64,000 bases of DNA from Bacteroidales bacterium F22 (lineage in GTDB: Bacteria; Bacteroidota; Bacteroidia; Bacteroidales; Bacteroidaceae): the NCBI GenBank assembly GCA_029541985.1, contig CP095414.1, positions 186,001 to 250,000 of the forward strand, given 5' to 3'. The position numbers and the translations under genes were made by a program. The notes below the pieces were generated by a model. The model had not been told where the DNA came from. It did not search any database and saw nothing but the letters and a program-made list of their open reading frames with translations. Shown here one piece after another: positions 27,129 through 35,133 of the stretch. Position 1 is the first letter of the stretch; each line of letters starts with the position of its first letter.

Positions 27129-28178
27129 TTACAATAGATCTTTAAAAGTCAAAATTAAACAAGATAGAATCAATATACCCGAAGAGGCAATCATCCACAT
27201 AAAGGCTTTTTTAGCTCCTTTCCATTCGTCTGTCATATAGCCCCATATATTTCCAAAGACCAATGATAAGGACAACATGATAGGCCATGTGATGGTATTG
27301 CCCAAGACACCGATTCTGGCTGCGACAATACCAGACAATCCGAGTGGTAAAAACCAAAGTAGACCTGTAAAAATAGCCCATAAATTGGCTTTTACTGTCG
27401 CTTGGGGTTCAGAAATGGTCTCGGTGGATATAAGATCTTTCTTTGAAGTCAAGAGGAGGTACAAGGCATAGCCTGCATTCATCAGAAATCCACCGAAAAC
27501 GACGATGGCTCTGGCAGGTAATCCTGCGGCTGAAGTGCTTACCCCCATGTCTGTTGCTATCTTTACCATGGGGTTAGCGGCTTCAAATCCTACGTTGAGT
27601 AGTGAGGAAAGAACGCCTGCCAAGATGACGATTAATAAGCCTATCGTCGACCTTTTTGAAGCGATGTCCGATGCTGTTTCGGTAGTCTCTGAGAGGGAAG
27701 ATGAGAGATGGCTCTCTTTGTCACGGATGATTCCTGCATGTGCTGAGAAGCCAACTCCGACCAGCATCATCACTACTCCTACAATGACCCATATAAACGA
27801 AGGACTGCTAATTACTCCGGGGATTCCCATCAGTGGGATAATGGCACCTAATCCTCCTGCGAGTCCCATGACTACACCATTAGTAATAGATATGCCTACA
27901 TATTCAACGCTCTTTCCAAATAAGATGCCACCAATTCCCCACAAGAAACCGAGTCCTATTGCTTTGAAGAGTACCTCGTGTGGTGTGGCAAAGAGTATAG
28001 GCCAAAATGCACTGGTGGAAAATAGACCCCACAATATGGGGATGATAAGCATACCGAAGAAGGTGTAAACGAGCCAAAAATGAGCCCACGAAAGTGGTTT
28101 CTGGTGTTTCATCCCTAAACCAAAAGTCCCTTGCGAAAATCCTGCAAGAAGGATGAGTATGATACCGAGAATAGACAT
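27129..28178 (-). CDS. RhaT-family sugar:proton symporter (candidate monosaccharide importer of the PUL)
   Basis: An integral inner-membrane protein of about ten helices resembling the L-rhamnose:H+ symporter RhaT. Characteristic parts are the N-terminal LILLAGFSQGTFGLGMKHQ, SWAHFWLVYTFFGMLIIPI and the glycine-rich WGIGGILFGKSVEYVGISI. Length (349) matches the family. It is the first gene of the operon encoding two GH127-like enzymes and two sulfatases and sits behind a hairpin leader and promoter. No rhamnose catabolic gene is present in the window, so the natural proposal is uptake of 3,6-anhydro-D-galactose or galactose released in the periplasm. That role is inference only; RhaT homologues in Bacteroidetes sugar loci are often annotated without testing. 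Confidence 0.85.
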   Translation of the reverse strand: MSILGIILILLAGFSQGTFGLGMKHQKPLSWAHFWLVYTFFGMLIIPILWGLFSTSAFWPILFATPHEVLFKAIGLGFLWGIGGILFGKSVEYVGISITNGVVMGLAGGLGAIIPLMGIPGVISSPSFIWVIVGVVMMLVGVGFSAHAGIIRDKESHLSSSLSETTETASDIASKRSTIGLLIVILAGVLSSLLNVGFEAANPMVKIATDMGVSTSAAGLPARAIVVFGGFLMNAGYALYLLLTSKKDLISTETISEPQATVKANLWAIFTGLLWFLPLGLSGIVAARIGVLGNTITWPIMLSLSLVFGNIWGYMTDEWKGAKKAFMWMIASSGILILSCLILTFKDLL

Positions 28179-28215
28179 AAGGTGTGTTTTTTTATATTAC
28201 AAAATCAGATTAAAC

Positions 28216-28240
28216 CATCACAGGCTTGCAGCTTGTGATG
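28216..28240. promoter_or_regulatory. Inverted repeat in the leader of the permease operon
   Basis: CATCACAGGC (28216-28225) pairs with GCTTGTGATG (28231-28240) with one G-T, around a 5-base loop. It lies directly downstream of the candidate -7 box, where transcription would begin, 38-62 bases before the permease start. It may be an operator, a 5' stabilising stem, or a terminator for the AraC gene that ends about 100 bases upstream. The short T-poor tail argues against an efficient terminator. Confidence 0.5.
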
Positions 28241-28256
28241 ACGATACAAAGAAACA
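28241..28256 (-). promoter_or_regulatory. Candidate promoter of the permease-GH127-sulfatase operon
   Basis: On the minus strand the sequence reads TGTTTCTTTGTATCGT, containing TTTCTTTG, one mismatch from the TAnnTTTG -7 consensus. The same 16 bases occur upstream of the anhydrogalactose catabolic operon at 46085-46100. No clear -33 TTTG is present, which fits activator dependence. Confidence 0.5.
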
Positions 28257-28344
28257 CCTAATTTAATAAATAGTCTAGTTCATTTTTATCACTTGATACC
28301 TCATTCTTATCAGGGAATGGAATAAATGGGATTGGTCAGATTCT

Positions 28345-29205
28345 TTACGACTCTCTTTTGAGGTCTTCTCTGAATTGACTAGGCGTGATGCCTGTGATTC
28401 GTTTGAATTGTTTGTTGAAATTACTGATGGTCTGAAATCCTACGTAGTCGCATACTTCGTTTATGGAATAATGCTCTTGAGCTAGTAAACGTTTGGCATT
28501 TTGTATACGGACTTCAGCTAAATATTGAACGAAGGATAGATTCGTGATTTGTTTGAAAAAGCGGCAGAAAGAAGTCGTCCTCATACTGGCCACATCTGAT
28601 ATCTGGTCTAGCGTGATTTCTGAGGCATAGTTTGTCGATATATATTTCAATACTTTGTCGATACGGAGTGCATTTTTCTGAGTGTACTGTCTCATATCAC
28701 TCGATGAAAGGACGGTTGATTTGACCTGGCTCAATTCATTGAGTATATCCAGCAAACTGATAATCTGTTTGGCGGGAGAAAGATCAATGAAATTGATTAA
28801 GAGTGTACTGAGTCTATCGCTTACTTCATGAGGAAAACTTAATCCGTATTTTGCTTTTTCAAGCATTTCGTTTATCTTCAAGAATTCGATACGGTTGAAT
28901 AAGTCATTGCCTATAAAATCTTTGGTGAATTTGATGACAATCGTGGAGACTTCTTTGTCATCGTTTTCATAATAGGATGCATCATTGCGCCACAAATGTG
29001 GAAGGTATGGACCGACCAATACAAATTCACCAGGTTCAAAGTGTGAGACACTGTCTCCGACAAAGCGGATACCAGAACTTACGGAGATATAAATCAACTC
29101 ATACTGAGGATGGTAATGCCATGAAGAGTCCAAGCAAGGAATATCTTTTTTCTGTATGTGAAAATACTTATTTGACGACTCAAGTCTTTTAGGTACTAGT
29201 TTCAT
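28345..29205 (-). CDS. AraC-family transcriptional regulator with cupin sensor domain
   Basis: A soluble 286-residue protein with an N-terminal cupin-like ligand-binding half (HYHPQYELIYISVSSG at about 30-45; FEPGEFVLVGPYLPHLW) and a C-terminal pair of helix-turn-helix units (ITLDQISDVASMRTTSFCRFFKQIT, then YSINEVCDYVGFQTISNFNKQFKRITGITPSQFR). This is the pattern of sugar-responsive AraC activators such as RhaS/RhaR. It lies between the permease operon and the SusCD/GH16 operon, both on the same strand, and has its own promoter. A likely job is sensing a cytoplasmic monosaccharide or catabolic intermediate, for instance anhydrogalactose or ketodeoxygalactonate, and turning on one or both neighbouring operons. 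That would complement the periplasmic sensing of the hybrid two-component protein. The ligand is unknown. Confidence 0.9.
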   Translation of the reverse strand: MKLVPKRLESSNKYFHIQKKDIPCLDSSWHYHPQYELIYISVSSGIRFVGDSVSHFEPGEFVLVGPYLPHLWRNDASYYENDDKEVSTIVIKFTKDFIGNDLFNRIEFLKINEMLEKAKYGLSFPHEVSDRLSTLLINFIDLSPAKQIISLLDILNELSQVKSTVLSSSDMRQYTQKNALRIDKVLKYISTNYASEITLDQISDVASMRTTSFCRFFKQITNLSFVQYLAEVRIQNAKRLLAQEHYSINEVCDYVGFQTISNFNKQFKRITGITPSQFREDLKRES

Positions 29206-29268
29206 GGGGTGATCAATATTTGATGGTAGTAATCATATTTACCAGTTATAGCTTGTCATTGTTGTAAA

Positions 29269-29276
29269 CAAAGATA
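29269..29276 (-). promoter_or_regulatory. -7 promoter element of the AraC regulator gene
   Basis: The minus strand reads TATCTTTG, a perfect TAnnTTTG match, 64 bases upstream of the regulator start and beyond the terminator of the preceding operon. No clear -33 box is seen. Confidence 0.55.
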
Positions 29277-29399
29277 CTAATTTTATGGCTAAAGACAACT
29301 GTTCTGTCTTGTTATTATAGAATGTAACGATACTGATGATGGCAAATTGATGAACTGGATTTGTCTGTTTTTTTGCGATAGATAGCGACGAAAGAAACG

Positions 29400-29440
29400 A
29401 ATCCCTTGTAGACCCATCAAGAATGGGGCTACAAGGGATT
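29400..29440 (-). terminator. Terminator after the GH16 gene
   Basis: A perfect 12-bp stem (AATCCCTTGTAG 29400-29411 with 29429-29440) contains an inner 5-bp stem (CCCAT/ATGGG). It begins about 40 bases after the GH16 stop on the minus strand. The following minus-strand sequence is only moderately T-rich (CGTTTCTTTCG). Confidence 0.7.
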
Positions 29441-29479
29441 GTAATCAGAAATATTCGGTAGTGATGTAATCGTCTTCTT

Positions 29480-31621
29480 TTATTTATCTTTCTTGGTCCA
29501 AATCCGAATATAATCGATTAGCATGTCACTTGGAAATCCTTCTGCTGTTCCTTTGTCAAAATCAGGATGACGATTTCCTTCATCATCATAGTATTCATAA
29601 GGAGGTCTAAGTCCTAACGATAGGGTCACTTGCATAGGTAGATGCCAATAGTAATTTCTTTTTTTGGCAACTAGTTTGTCATCTATGTACCAGAAGATAG
29701 AGTCGGGACGATTCTCTACTGCATAAGTATGATAGTCATCTCGTGGGTCCCAATTTACATTGAAGTGGTTCTGACACATCTCTGCCCATTTGCCATTGTC
29801 AGTACGAGGACGTTTATAGTATTCTATTCCGTTCTCAGTCATCATGGCGTGCAAATTACACTCCAAGGTCTTGACATCTGTCTGTACTTGTTCCATCTCG
29901 ACGATATCAATCTCATTGTAGCAGCTCAACCCTTCTTTTCCTTTATTCGCTTTGCGAACGGTGTCATCACTCCATAACCAAAAAGCAGGACAAGTACCAG
30001 GAAATTTAGATGTCCCCTTGATTCGGGCTTCGAAATAGCCATAGGTGTATCGTTTGTTTACACGTGTATTGAGCATTCCTGATACATAATTGTATTCTTT
30101 CGGCGTCCCTTGCTGCACATAGCTTACTTTATTGTCATCCCCTGCATAGGTCATACGAAGAACAAGATGTCCATCTTCAACAAAGGTATTTTTTGCATCG
30201 AAAGCCCATGAACTCCATCCTGAAGTTACTTTCTCCCATACAGGATTGGTTTCAGAGATTGGTGAATCAAATTCAAGAGAGGCTTCTTCATCCTTTTCCC
30301 ATTCGTCAGGGTTGGTCATCGGAGTACTGCGAAGGATGGCAGGTGCCCATGGTTTCGAATCACTTGCATCCAAACGTAGAACATTTTTACCTGTCGTATC
30401 TTTGGTGTAGGTGAAATAGAAATTGTAATGAGTACCTGGCAGAAGAATCAAATCTGCATCAGGGGTATAAGTCAAGACTTCGTCGTTGATTATACAGCTA
30501 AATAGGGTTTGCCCTGAGGCTATGGTTTGTTGAGGAATAAATGACTCATAACTGCTGGCTGCTTGTCCATAAGCTTGATTTCCAAACTTTGCATCTACGG
30601 CTGTCATAGTTCTATTTTCTCGATTGCTTCCGGAAAAAGTCCAGTTCTTCTGACTATTATCCCAGACATAATCTGTGATGTCATTTGGAACCAATACGGT
30701 ATCAAGAGTAGGGGTCTTTACTGGATATTGATAATAAGAATCACTTCTGACTGAGATACTTACACGGGCATTTAAGTGATCTAAGGTTATCTTAGCACGT
30801 CCGTCGGCTGCAGCGGAGACGGTCGTTGGCCATGCACATCCTAGCACATCGCCATTCTCATCATTTAGTTTCAAGCTGCGTGCCCATAGGGGGGCTTTGT
30901 CTGCTGGCACTGTGGTTCCATTTTCTATAAAGTAACCTTTGTTTGCTTCGCTATAGAGATAATCGCGTTGGTCTTCCACTTGATTGTTCTCACCAAATTG
31001 TACAGTCAAAACTTCGGGCACTTTGTCTAATCGATAGCCAAGATGGATGGTACCGTTTATAGATTTAGTGACTGGAGACATTGGCATAGCGGTGGCTGCG
31101 AAAGTGGATAGATCATTTGAGGAGTATGTTGGTTCATTCTCTTTTTGTTTCTTGACTTCTTCAGGAGAGTACCATTTCTTCTTTAAGGTGATGTCTACTG
31201 ATGATTCTATCCGACTAGGTTCTGTCAGGTCATCGTATGTTGTCTCACAAACGAGGATTCCTTTCATGGTTTGCTTATCGGCGGTACAATGATAAGTACG
31301 TGTGACCATGTACTGATTATTCGTATCATCTACTTCTTGTTTTGTGAACGAAAAATCGAGCACGTATTCATTGCTTGAATCGTTCTCCTCTTTGGTTATC
31401 ATGTCTTCTTCGGAAGCCACGACAAGCGAATTGGTCTTGTTAACGACGATGATTGGTTGGCTCTTATAGAAGTCAATGCTTTTGATACTAGGCATCTCTT
31501 CTATATTTGTGAGGCTGAGTACCTCAACTTCTTGTAGATCGTGCGTCGTCCATTTCTCTTCAGTACATGAAGAGAAAAGGAAGAAAGCAACGATGTATAA
31601 TGATATCATGGAATAGTTCAT
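29480..31621 (-). CDS. Surface lipoprotein: fimbrillin-like region fused to a GH16 endo-galactanase (candidate kappa-carrageenase)
   Basis: The lipobox FSSC (Cys19) is followed by acidic residues (TEEK), the Bacteroides surface-export pattern. Residues about 190-430 look like a fimbrillin/Mfa-type fold, with LNARVSISVRS, then SFIPQQTIASGQTLFSCIINDE and LLPGTHYNFYFTYTK. The last 270 residues are a GH16 jelly-roll: GYFEARIKG, PAFWLWSDD and the catalytic motif Glu570-Ile-Asp572-Ile-Val-Glu575 (the bulged ExDxxE form of kappa-carrageenases, agarases and porphyranases). It should cut the galactan on the cell surface, next to the SusCD importer encoded upstream. Carrageenan is favoured because of the sulfatases, GH82-like proteins and D-anhydrogalactose genes; agar or porphyran remain alternatives. 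The fimbrillin-like region may act as a spacer or sugar-binding arm. Confidence 0.82.
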   Translation of the reverse strand: MNYSMISLYIVAFFLFSSCTEEKWTTHDLQEVEVLSLTNIEEMPSIKSIDFYKSQPIIVVNKTNSLVVASEEDMITKEENDSSNEYVLDFSFTKQEVDDTNNQYMVTRTYHCTADKQTMKGILVCETTYDDLTEPSRIESSVDITLKKKWYSPEEVKKQKENEPTYSSNDLSTFAATAMPMSPVTKSINGTIHLGYRLDKVPEVLTVQFGENNQVEDQRDYLYSEANKGYFIENGTTVPADKAPLWARSLKLNDENGDVLGCAWPTTVSAAADGRAKITLDHLNARVSISVRSDSYYQYPVKTPTLDTVLVPNDITDYVWDNSQKNWTFSGSNRENRTMTAVDAKFGNQAYGQAASSYESFIPQQTIASGQTLFSCIINDEVLTYTPDADLILLPGTHYNFYFTYTKDTTGKNVLRLDASDSKPWAPAILRSTPMTNPDEWEKDEEASLEFDSPISETNPVWEKVTSGWSSWAFDAKNTFVEDGHLVLRMTYAGDDNKVSYVQQGTPKEYNYVSGMLNTRVNKRYTYGYFEARIKGTSKFPGTCPAFWLWSDDTVRKANKGKEGLSCYNEIDIVEMEQVQTDVKTLECNLHAMMTENGIEYYKRPRTDNGKWAEMCQNHFNVNWDPRDDYHTYAVENRPDSIFWYIDDKLVAKKRNYYWHLPMQVTLSLGLRPPYEYYDDEGNRHPDFDKGTAEGFPSDMLIDYIRIWTKKDK

Positions 31622-31703
31622 ATTGTTTTGATTTTGTTTTTCTAAACTGTGATTAGTTAAGAGATTACTATATCTTGGGGTAGGGCTCAGTTAGTAGCAC
31701 TTC

Positions 31704-33428
31704 TCAAGGGCGTAGTCTGACAGGAATAATTTCTAAGTCATCTATGAAGAATCTGAAAGCATCGTTCACATCGCTTGGATTGATTGATATCTTAAACTGC
31801 TGGTCAACCTTTGTCAATACAATCGGTTCATCTGATTCCATCTGTTGCCATGAGCCTTTTGGAAGGGTACTAAGATTCCAAGTACGGGACTGTCCATTGA
31901 CTTTGCATGAGGTGGTGAACTTGGCACCTGTATTGGCTACTGATGGGTCTACAAACACTTTCAAACGGATTTTATATGTTCCAGGATCGGGTGTGAAATA
32001 GAAGTTCCCATTAATCTTTGCAGTCATCATGGTTGGTTTCGGACTTGCTGCCATAGGAGCTTTTGCTTCGACGAGGCATGAGGCATCACTTCCTGATGCT
32101 GCTTGCTCTGTGGAGCGAGAGAAATTCTTTTTCTGACCTGTCCACCAGCACCATGCCACATTGTTTGTTTGTGCTACATCGAATCCGCCATAACTATTTC
32201 CTTCTAAATCGAGTAAGCTATTTGATGCTTGCAAAGGAGTAATGGCTTCTCCAGAAAATGGCTGTAGTGCACGACCGTCTAATGATATGAGGGAAGTTCC
32301 TTTGTATTGTAAGGTGATGACATCATCTTCGTAGACTGGTTCGTTCAACGTCAATACTGCGGACATCTCATCGGTTGGTAGTGCTTGTACATTTGTAATA
32401 TTTATGTCAGTATTGACATTTGGCATCACTCGTGTATTGGTTACATGTACGGTGAAGTCATTTGCACTAGCAGCTAGTGAACTAGGGTCAAGGACTGCAT
32501 TAGTCATGAATTGCAAGGTGTTTTCTGACGTCTGTATCACTTTATTGGGATCTGTATCGTCAGGGGTAGCATCTATGATAGCATATGGATCTGTAGATGG
32601 ATTGACCTTGATGATAAGAGGCATCTGGATACCTTTGCTACCACTAGGTATCGAATCGTTGGCTATTCGTTTACTGGTCATGAGTAAATCTGAATACGTA
32701 CCAATACGGAAGAACTTGGTGGTAAAAGTTTTTGTCATCCCTGTATCTGGTCTAGATGAAGGGGAAGTCCAAAGTCTACCATTTGGTCTTCCATTGGTTG
32801 ATTTATCAACAAATATTAGAGGACTTCCTGCAGTTACTTCTATAGTGGCATATTGAGATTTATCTTTTACCTGCTGGATGTCTTCTGCAGTGAAACTTTG
32901 CAGAATATGCCCATCTTCATCTTGAACTTCGAATGCTGGTGCTAGCTCTCCAAATACATCTATTTTAAACTCTTTGTGGAGAGCCCACACTCCATTTTCT
33001 TCTACTGTGGATATATCTCCGTTTTCCCCATGAAATGTAACTGGATTAGCAAATGTGTTGTGCAAGATTACTGTATTCCAACCTGGATTTTTGAATAGAA
33101 CGGTTGCCACGGCAGCATCATTGCTCTCTGTGAGTTCTGGATTTATCTGCTCTTCTAAAGGTGCCTTGATATCTACTTTGTCGTTTAAGAATACATTTGG
33201 GCTTTCTATTTTCCATTCGTGGGACAAAGTTCCTTGGGATACATCCATAAATGTAATATAATCACCTGATGCTACTACATAATGATCAAGTGTTCCATTT
33301 TTCATGGTTTGACTAGTGTACCAAGAAGCATCACTAAGTGTATCTGGTGCGTCATAGGTATCGGAGCAGGCACTAAATATAAATGTACTAGCTCCTAACA
33401 AAAGGAATGTCTTTTTTAATCGATTCAT
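31704..33428 (-). CDS. Surface glycan-binding lipoprotein of the first SusCD operon
   Basis: Signal peptide with lipobox FSAC (Cys21) and acidic residues after it (SDTYDAPD). It directly follows susD with 3 bases between, the usual place for a surface glycan-binding protein. The N-terminal 165 residues (ASWYTSQTMKNGTLDHY, FMDVSQGTLSHEWKIESPNVFL, NPGWNTVILHNTFANPVTF) form a PKD/Ig-like unit. Ig-like middle domains follow. The C-terminus has a jelly-roll-like carbohydrate-binding module pattern (GNSYGGFDVAQTNNVAWCWWTGQKK... FRFFIDDLEIIPV). It would capture polysaccharide for GH16 and SusCD. The N-terminal domain matches the short lipoprotein of the second SusCD operon. The ligand is inferred; no enzymatic motif is visible. 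Confidence 0.75.
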   Translation of the reverse strand: MNRLKKTFLLLGASTFIFSACSDTYDAPDTLSDASWYTSQTMKNGTLDHYVVASGDYITFMDVSQGTLSHEWKIESPNVFLNDKVDIKAPLEEQINPELTESNDAAVATVLFKNPGWNTVILHNTFANPVTFHGENGDISTVEENGVWALHKEFKIDVFGELAPAFEVQDEDGHILQSFTAEDIQQVKDKSQYATIEVTAGSPLIFVDKSTNGRPNGRLWTSPSSRPDTGMTKTFTTKFFRIGTYSDLLMTSKRIANDSIPSGSKGIQMPLIIKVNPSTDPYAIIDATPDDTDPNKVIQTSENTLQFMTNAVLDPSSLAASANDFTVHVTNTRVMPNVNTDINITNVQALPTDEMSAVLTLNEPVYEDDVITLQYKGTSLISLDGRALQPFSGEAITPLQASNSLLDLEGNSYGGFDVAQTNNVAWCWWTGQKKNFSRSTEQAASGSDASCLVEAKAPMAASPKPTMMTAKINGNFYFTPDPGTYKIRLKVFVDPSVANTGAKFTTSCKVNGQSRTWNLSTLPKGSWQQMESDEPIVLTKVDQQFKISINPSDVNDAFRFFIDDLEIIPVRLRP

Positions 33429-33431
33429 GGT

Positions 33432-35123
33432 CTAGTTGATATTAGGATTATTTGATGATTCATTGATTGGAATAGGAAGATAATTATGAAGTGCATCGCT
33501 ATAGTTGGCTGCAGTGACATCATATTCATAGTCTATAATGCTATTGTCTTCTGCCTCTGTTAGCTCATCGGGAGTTTTTACATATTTTTTCTTTGGCAAC
33601 TCGTTATCGTAATCTACCAAATAGAATGTTTGTGCTGCCAAATCTCTGAAACGTTGTTGTGTGATTCCCCAACGTCTCAAATCACACCAACGGATTTCAA
33701 ATCCTTCGGCTGATAGTTCGAGTGGACGTTCTTTGTACATCAACTGATTCATGATGTCTTCAGCAGTGTAATCTTTCTCATCATAGGTGCGTGTGGCATC
33801 GACGGAATGACCTAGCAATACGAGTCCCCAGCGTTTACGGATACGATTAATATAGTCTAAGGCCACATCCAATTTGTTTTCTTTGACCATGCACTCGGCA
33901 TACATTAGATAGACATCGGAGAGGCGGTTGAGAACTACATTTTTACCTGTCCCTAGCTTATCTGTTTTTTCATCCATGATATCTGCAGAGGTGTATTTCT
34001 TGTAATATCCGAAGCCATTGCTATCTCCTCCCTTGAGACGTGCTAGTTCTGTTGTCTTGCCATAATATGGGGTGTGATCTCCTTTGATGGCTACCATGGC
34101 ACGGGCACGTAGTGATAACATTTCTGAGGGATTGTATCCTGGGGCTTTGGGGTCTTGCTGTTCTGACCGATATTCATAGGTTAGCCATGCTGGTAGATAA
34201 AATCCAAATAGGGTATTGCGTGAATACATACCAAGTATGTTACGCATCGAATTGGGATCCCATATGCTTATCTCAGGATGTACGCTGGAATTATATGAAA
34301 TTTCTAAAATAGATTCAGAGTTAAATTCGACGTTGCTGTTGAACATATCTTCTGCTGGGGCTAATTCGTATCCGTATTCTGGATTGTTTATGACATCCTC
34401 AAAATAAGTGATAGCGGTTTGGTAATCCGATTCGTATAGATAACTTGTGCCTAAAATCGTTGCTGCTGCTCCTGCGGTAGGGCGACCTAAATCACTTGTT
34501 GATTCCCATTTTCCAGGAAGGTTTTTGTAGGCATACGTTAAGTCGTCTCTGAAAAATGCTTCCACCGTTGAAGATGAGGAGAGATTCTTATAAAAATCTA
34601 ATTGTCCTTTTGGAACGGTCTCAATGATTGGTACACTTCCTTTGTTATATGCCGAGTGTAAATAAAAATACATGAGTCCACGCATGAAACGTGCTTCGCC
34701 CATTTGTTCAGTCCAACGAGGATTATCTTGCAGTGAAGAGAGACGTTCGAGTGCTTCAATGACTTGATTGGCACGAAATATACCTCTAAATAAAGCATTC
34801 CAGTTTTTGACGATATAATTGTCACTGGTTGTGTAAGTCTTGAAGTACCATGGAGAAGCCCAATTTTTTAATTCGGGTAACGGACGTCCATATCCTGGCC
34901 ATGCTAGGTCTGCTCGTGATGACTCTACATTGATATTAATCAAATAGGGATCTCTTAATACGGCTAGCATTGCATTGATACCTTTTTCTGTGTCGTCCAA
35001 ATCTACCCAGAAACTATCAGTTGATGTCTGATTTGGATTTACTTGGTCGAGTTCATCTGTACACCCTGTCATACTTGTAGTAAGAGCAATACAGCATATA
35101 TAAAGTAATGTTTTTATTTTCAT
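33432..35123 (-). CDS. SusD-family outer-membrane glycan-binding lipoprotein (first pair)
   Basis: Lipobox MTGC (Cys21) with acidic export residues (TDELDQ). The SusD/RagB fold is recognisable from the N-terminal NPNQTSTDSFWVDLDDTEKG, the TPR-like helices (ARFMRGLMYFYLHSAYNKGSVPII, AAATILGTSYLYESDYQTAITYFEDV) and the C-terminal signature NRLSDVYLMYAECMVKENKLDVALDYINRIRKRWG with YKERPLELSAEGFEIRWCDLRRWG. At 563 residues it is full length. SusD proteins cap the SusC barrel and deliver oligosaccharides. It lies 10 bases after susC. Its counterpart in the second pair shares the same framework but differs clearly, so the two pairs may take different carrageenan oligosaccharides. Confidence 0.95.
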   Translation of the reverse strand: MKIKTLLYICCIALTTSMTGCTDELDQVNPNQTSTDSFWVDLDDTEKGINAMLAVLRDPYLININVESSRADLAWPGYGRPLPELKNWASPWYFKTYTTSDNYIVKNWNALFRGIFRANQVIEALERLSSLQDNPRWTEQMGEARFMRGLMYFYLHSAYNKGSVPIIETVPKGQLDFYKNLSSSSTVEAFFRDDLTYAYKNLPGKWESTSDLGRPTAGAAATILGTSYLYESDYQTAITYFEDVINNPEYGYELAPAEDMFNSNVEFNSESILEISYNSSVHPEISIWDPNSMRNILGMYSRNTLFGFYLPAWLTYEYRSEQQDPKAPGYNPSEMLSLRARAMVAIKGDHTPYYGKTTELARLKGGDSNGFGYYKKYTSADIMDEKTDKLGTGKNVVLNRLSDVYLMYAECMVKENKLDVALDYINRIRKRWGLVLLGHSVDATRTYDEKDYTAEDIMNQLMYKERPLELSAEGFEIRWCDLRRWGITQQRFRDLAAQTFYLVDYDNELPKKKYVKTPDELTEAEDNSIIDYEYDVTAANYSDALHNYLPIPINESSNNPNIN

Positions 35124-35133
35124 GATTATTGGA

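Noticed and set aside
27505..28068. 187-residue open frame opposite the permease gene
   Set aside because: It mirrors the membrane protein gene; its Pro/Thr/Ser-rich translation has no domain pattern and no start signals.
912..28276. 15-base identical stretch TTTAATAAATAGTCT at 912-926 and 28262-28276
   Set aside because: Low-complexity A+T-rich sequence; a match of this length is expected a few times by chance in a 64-kb window.
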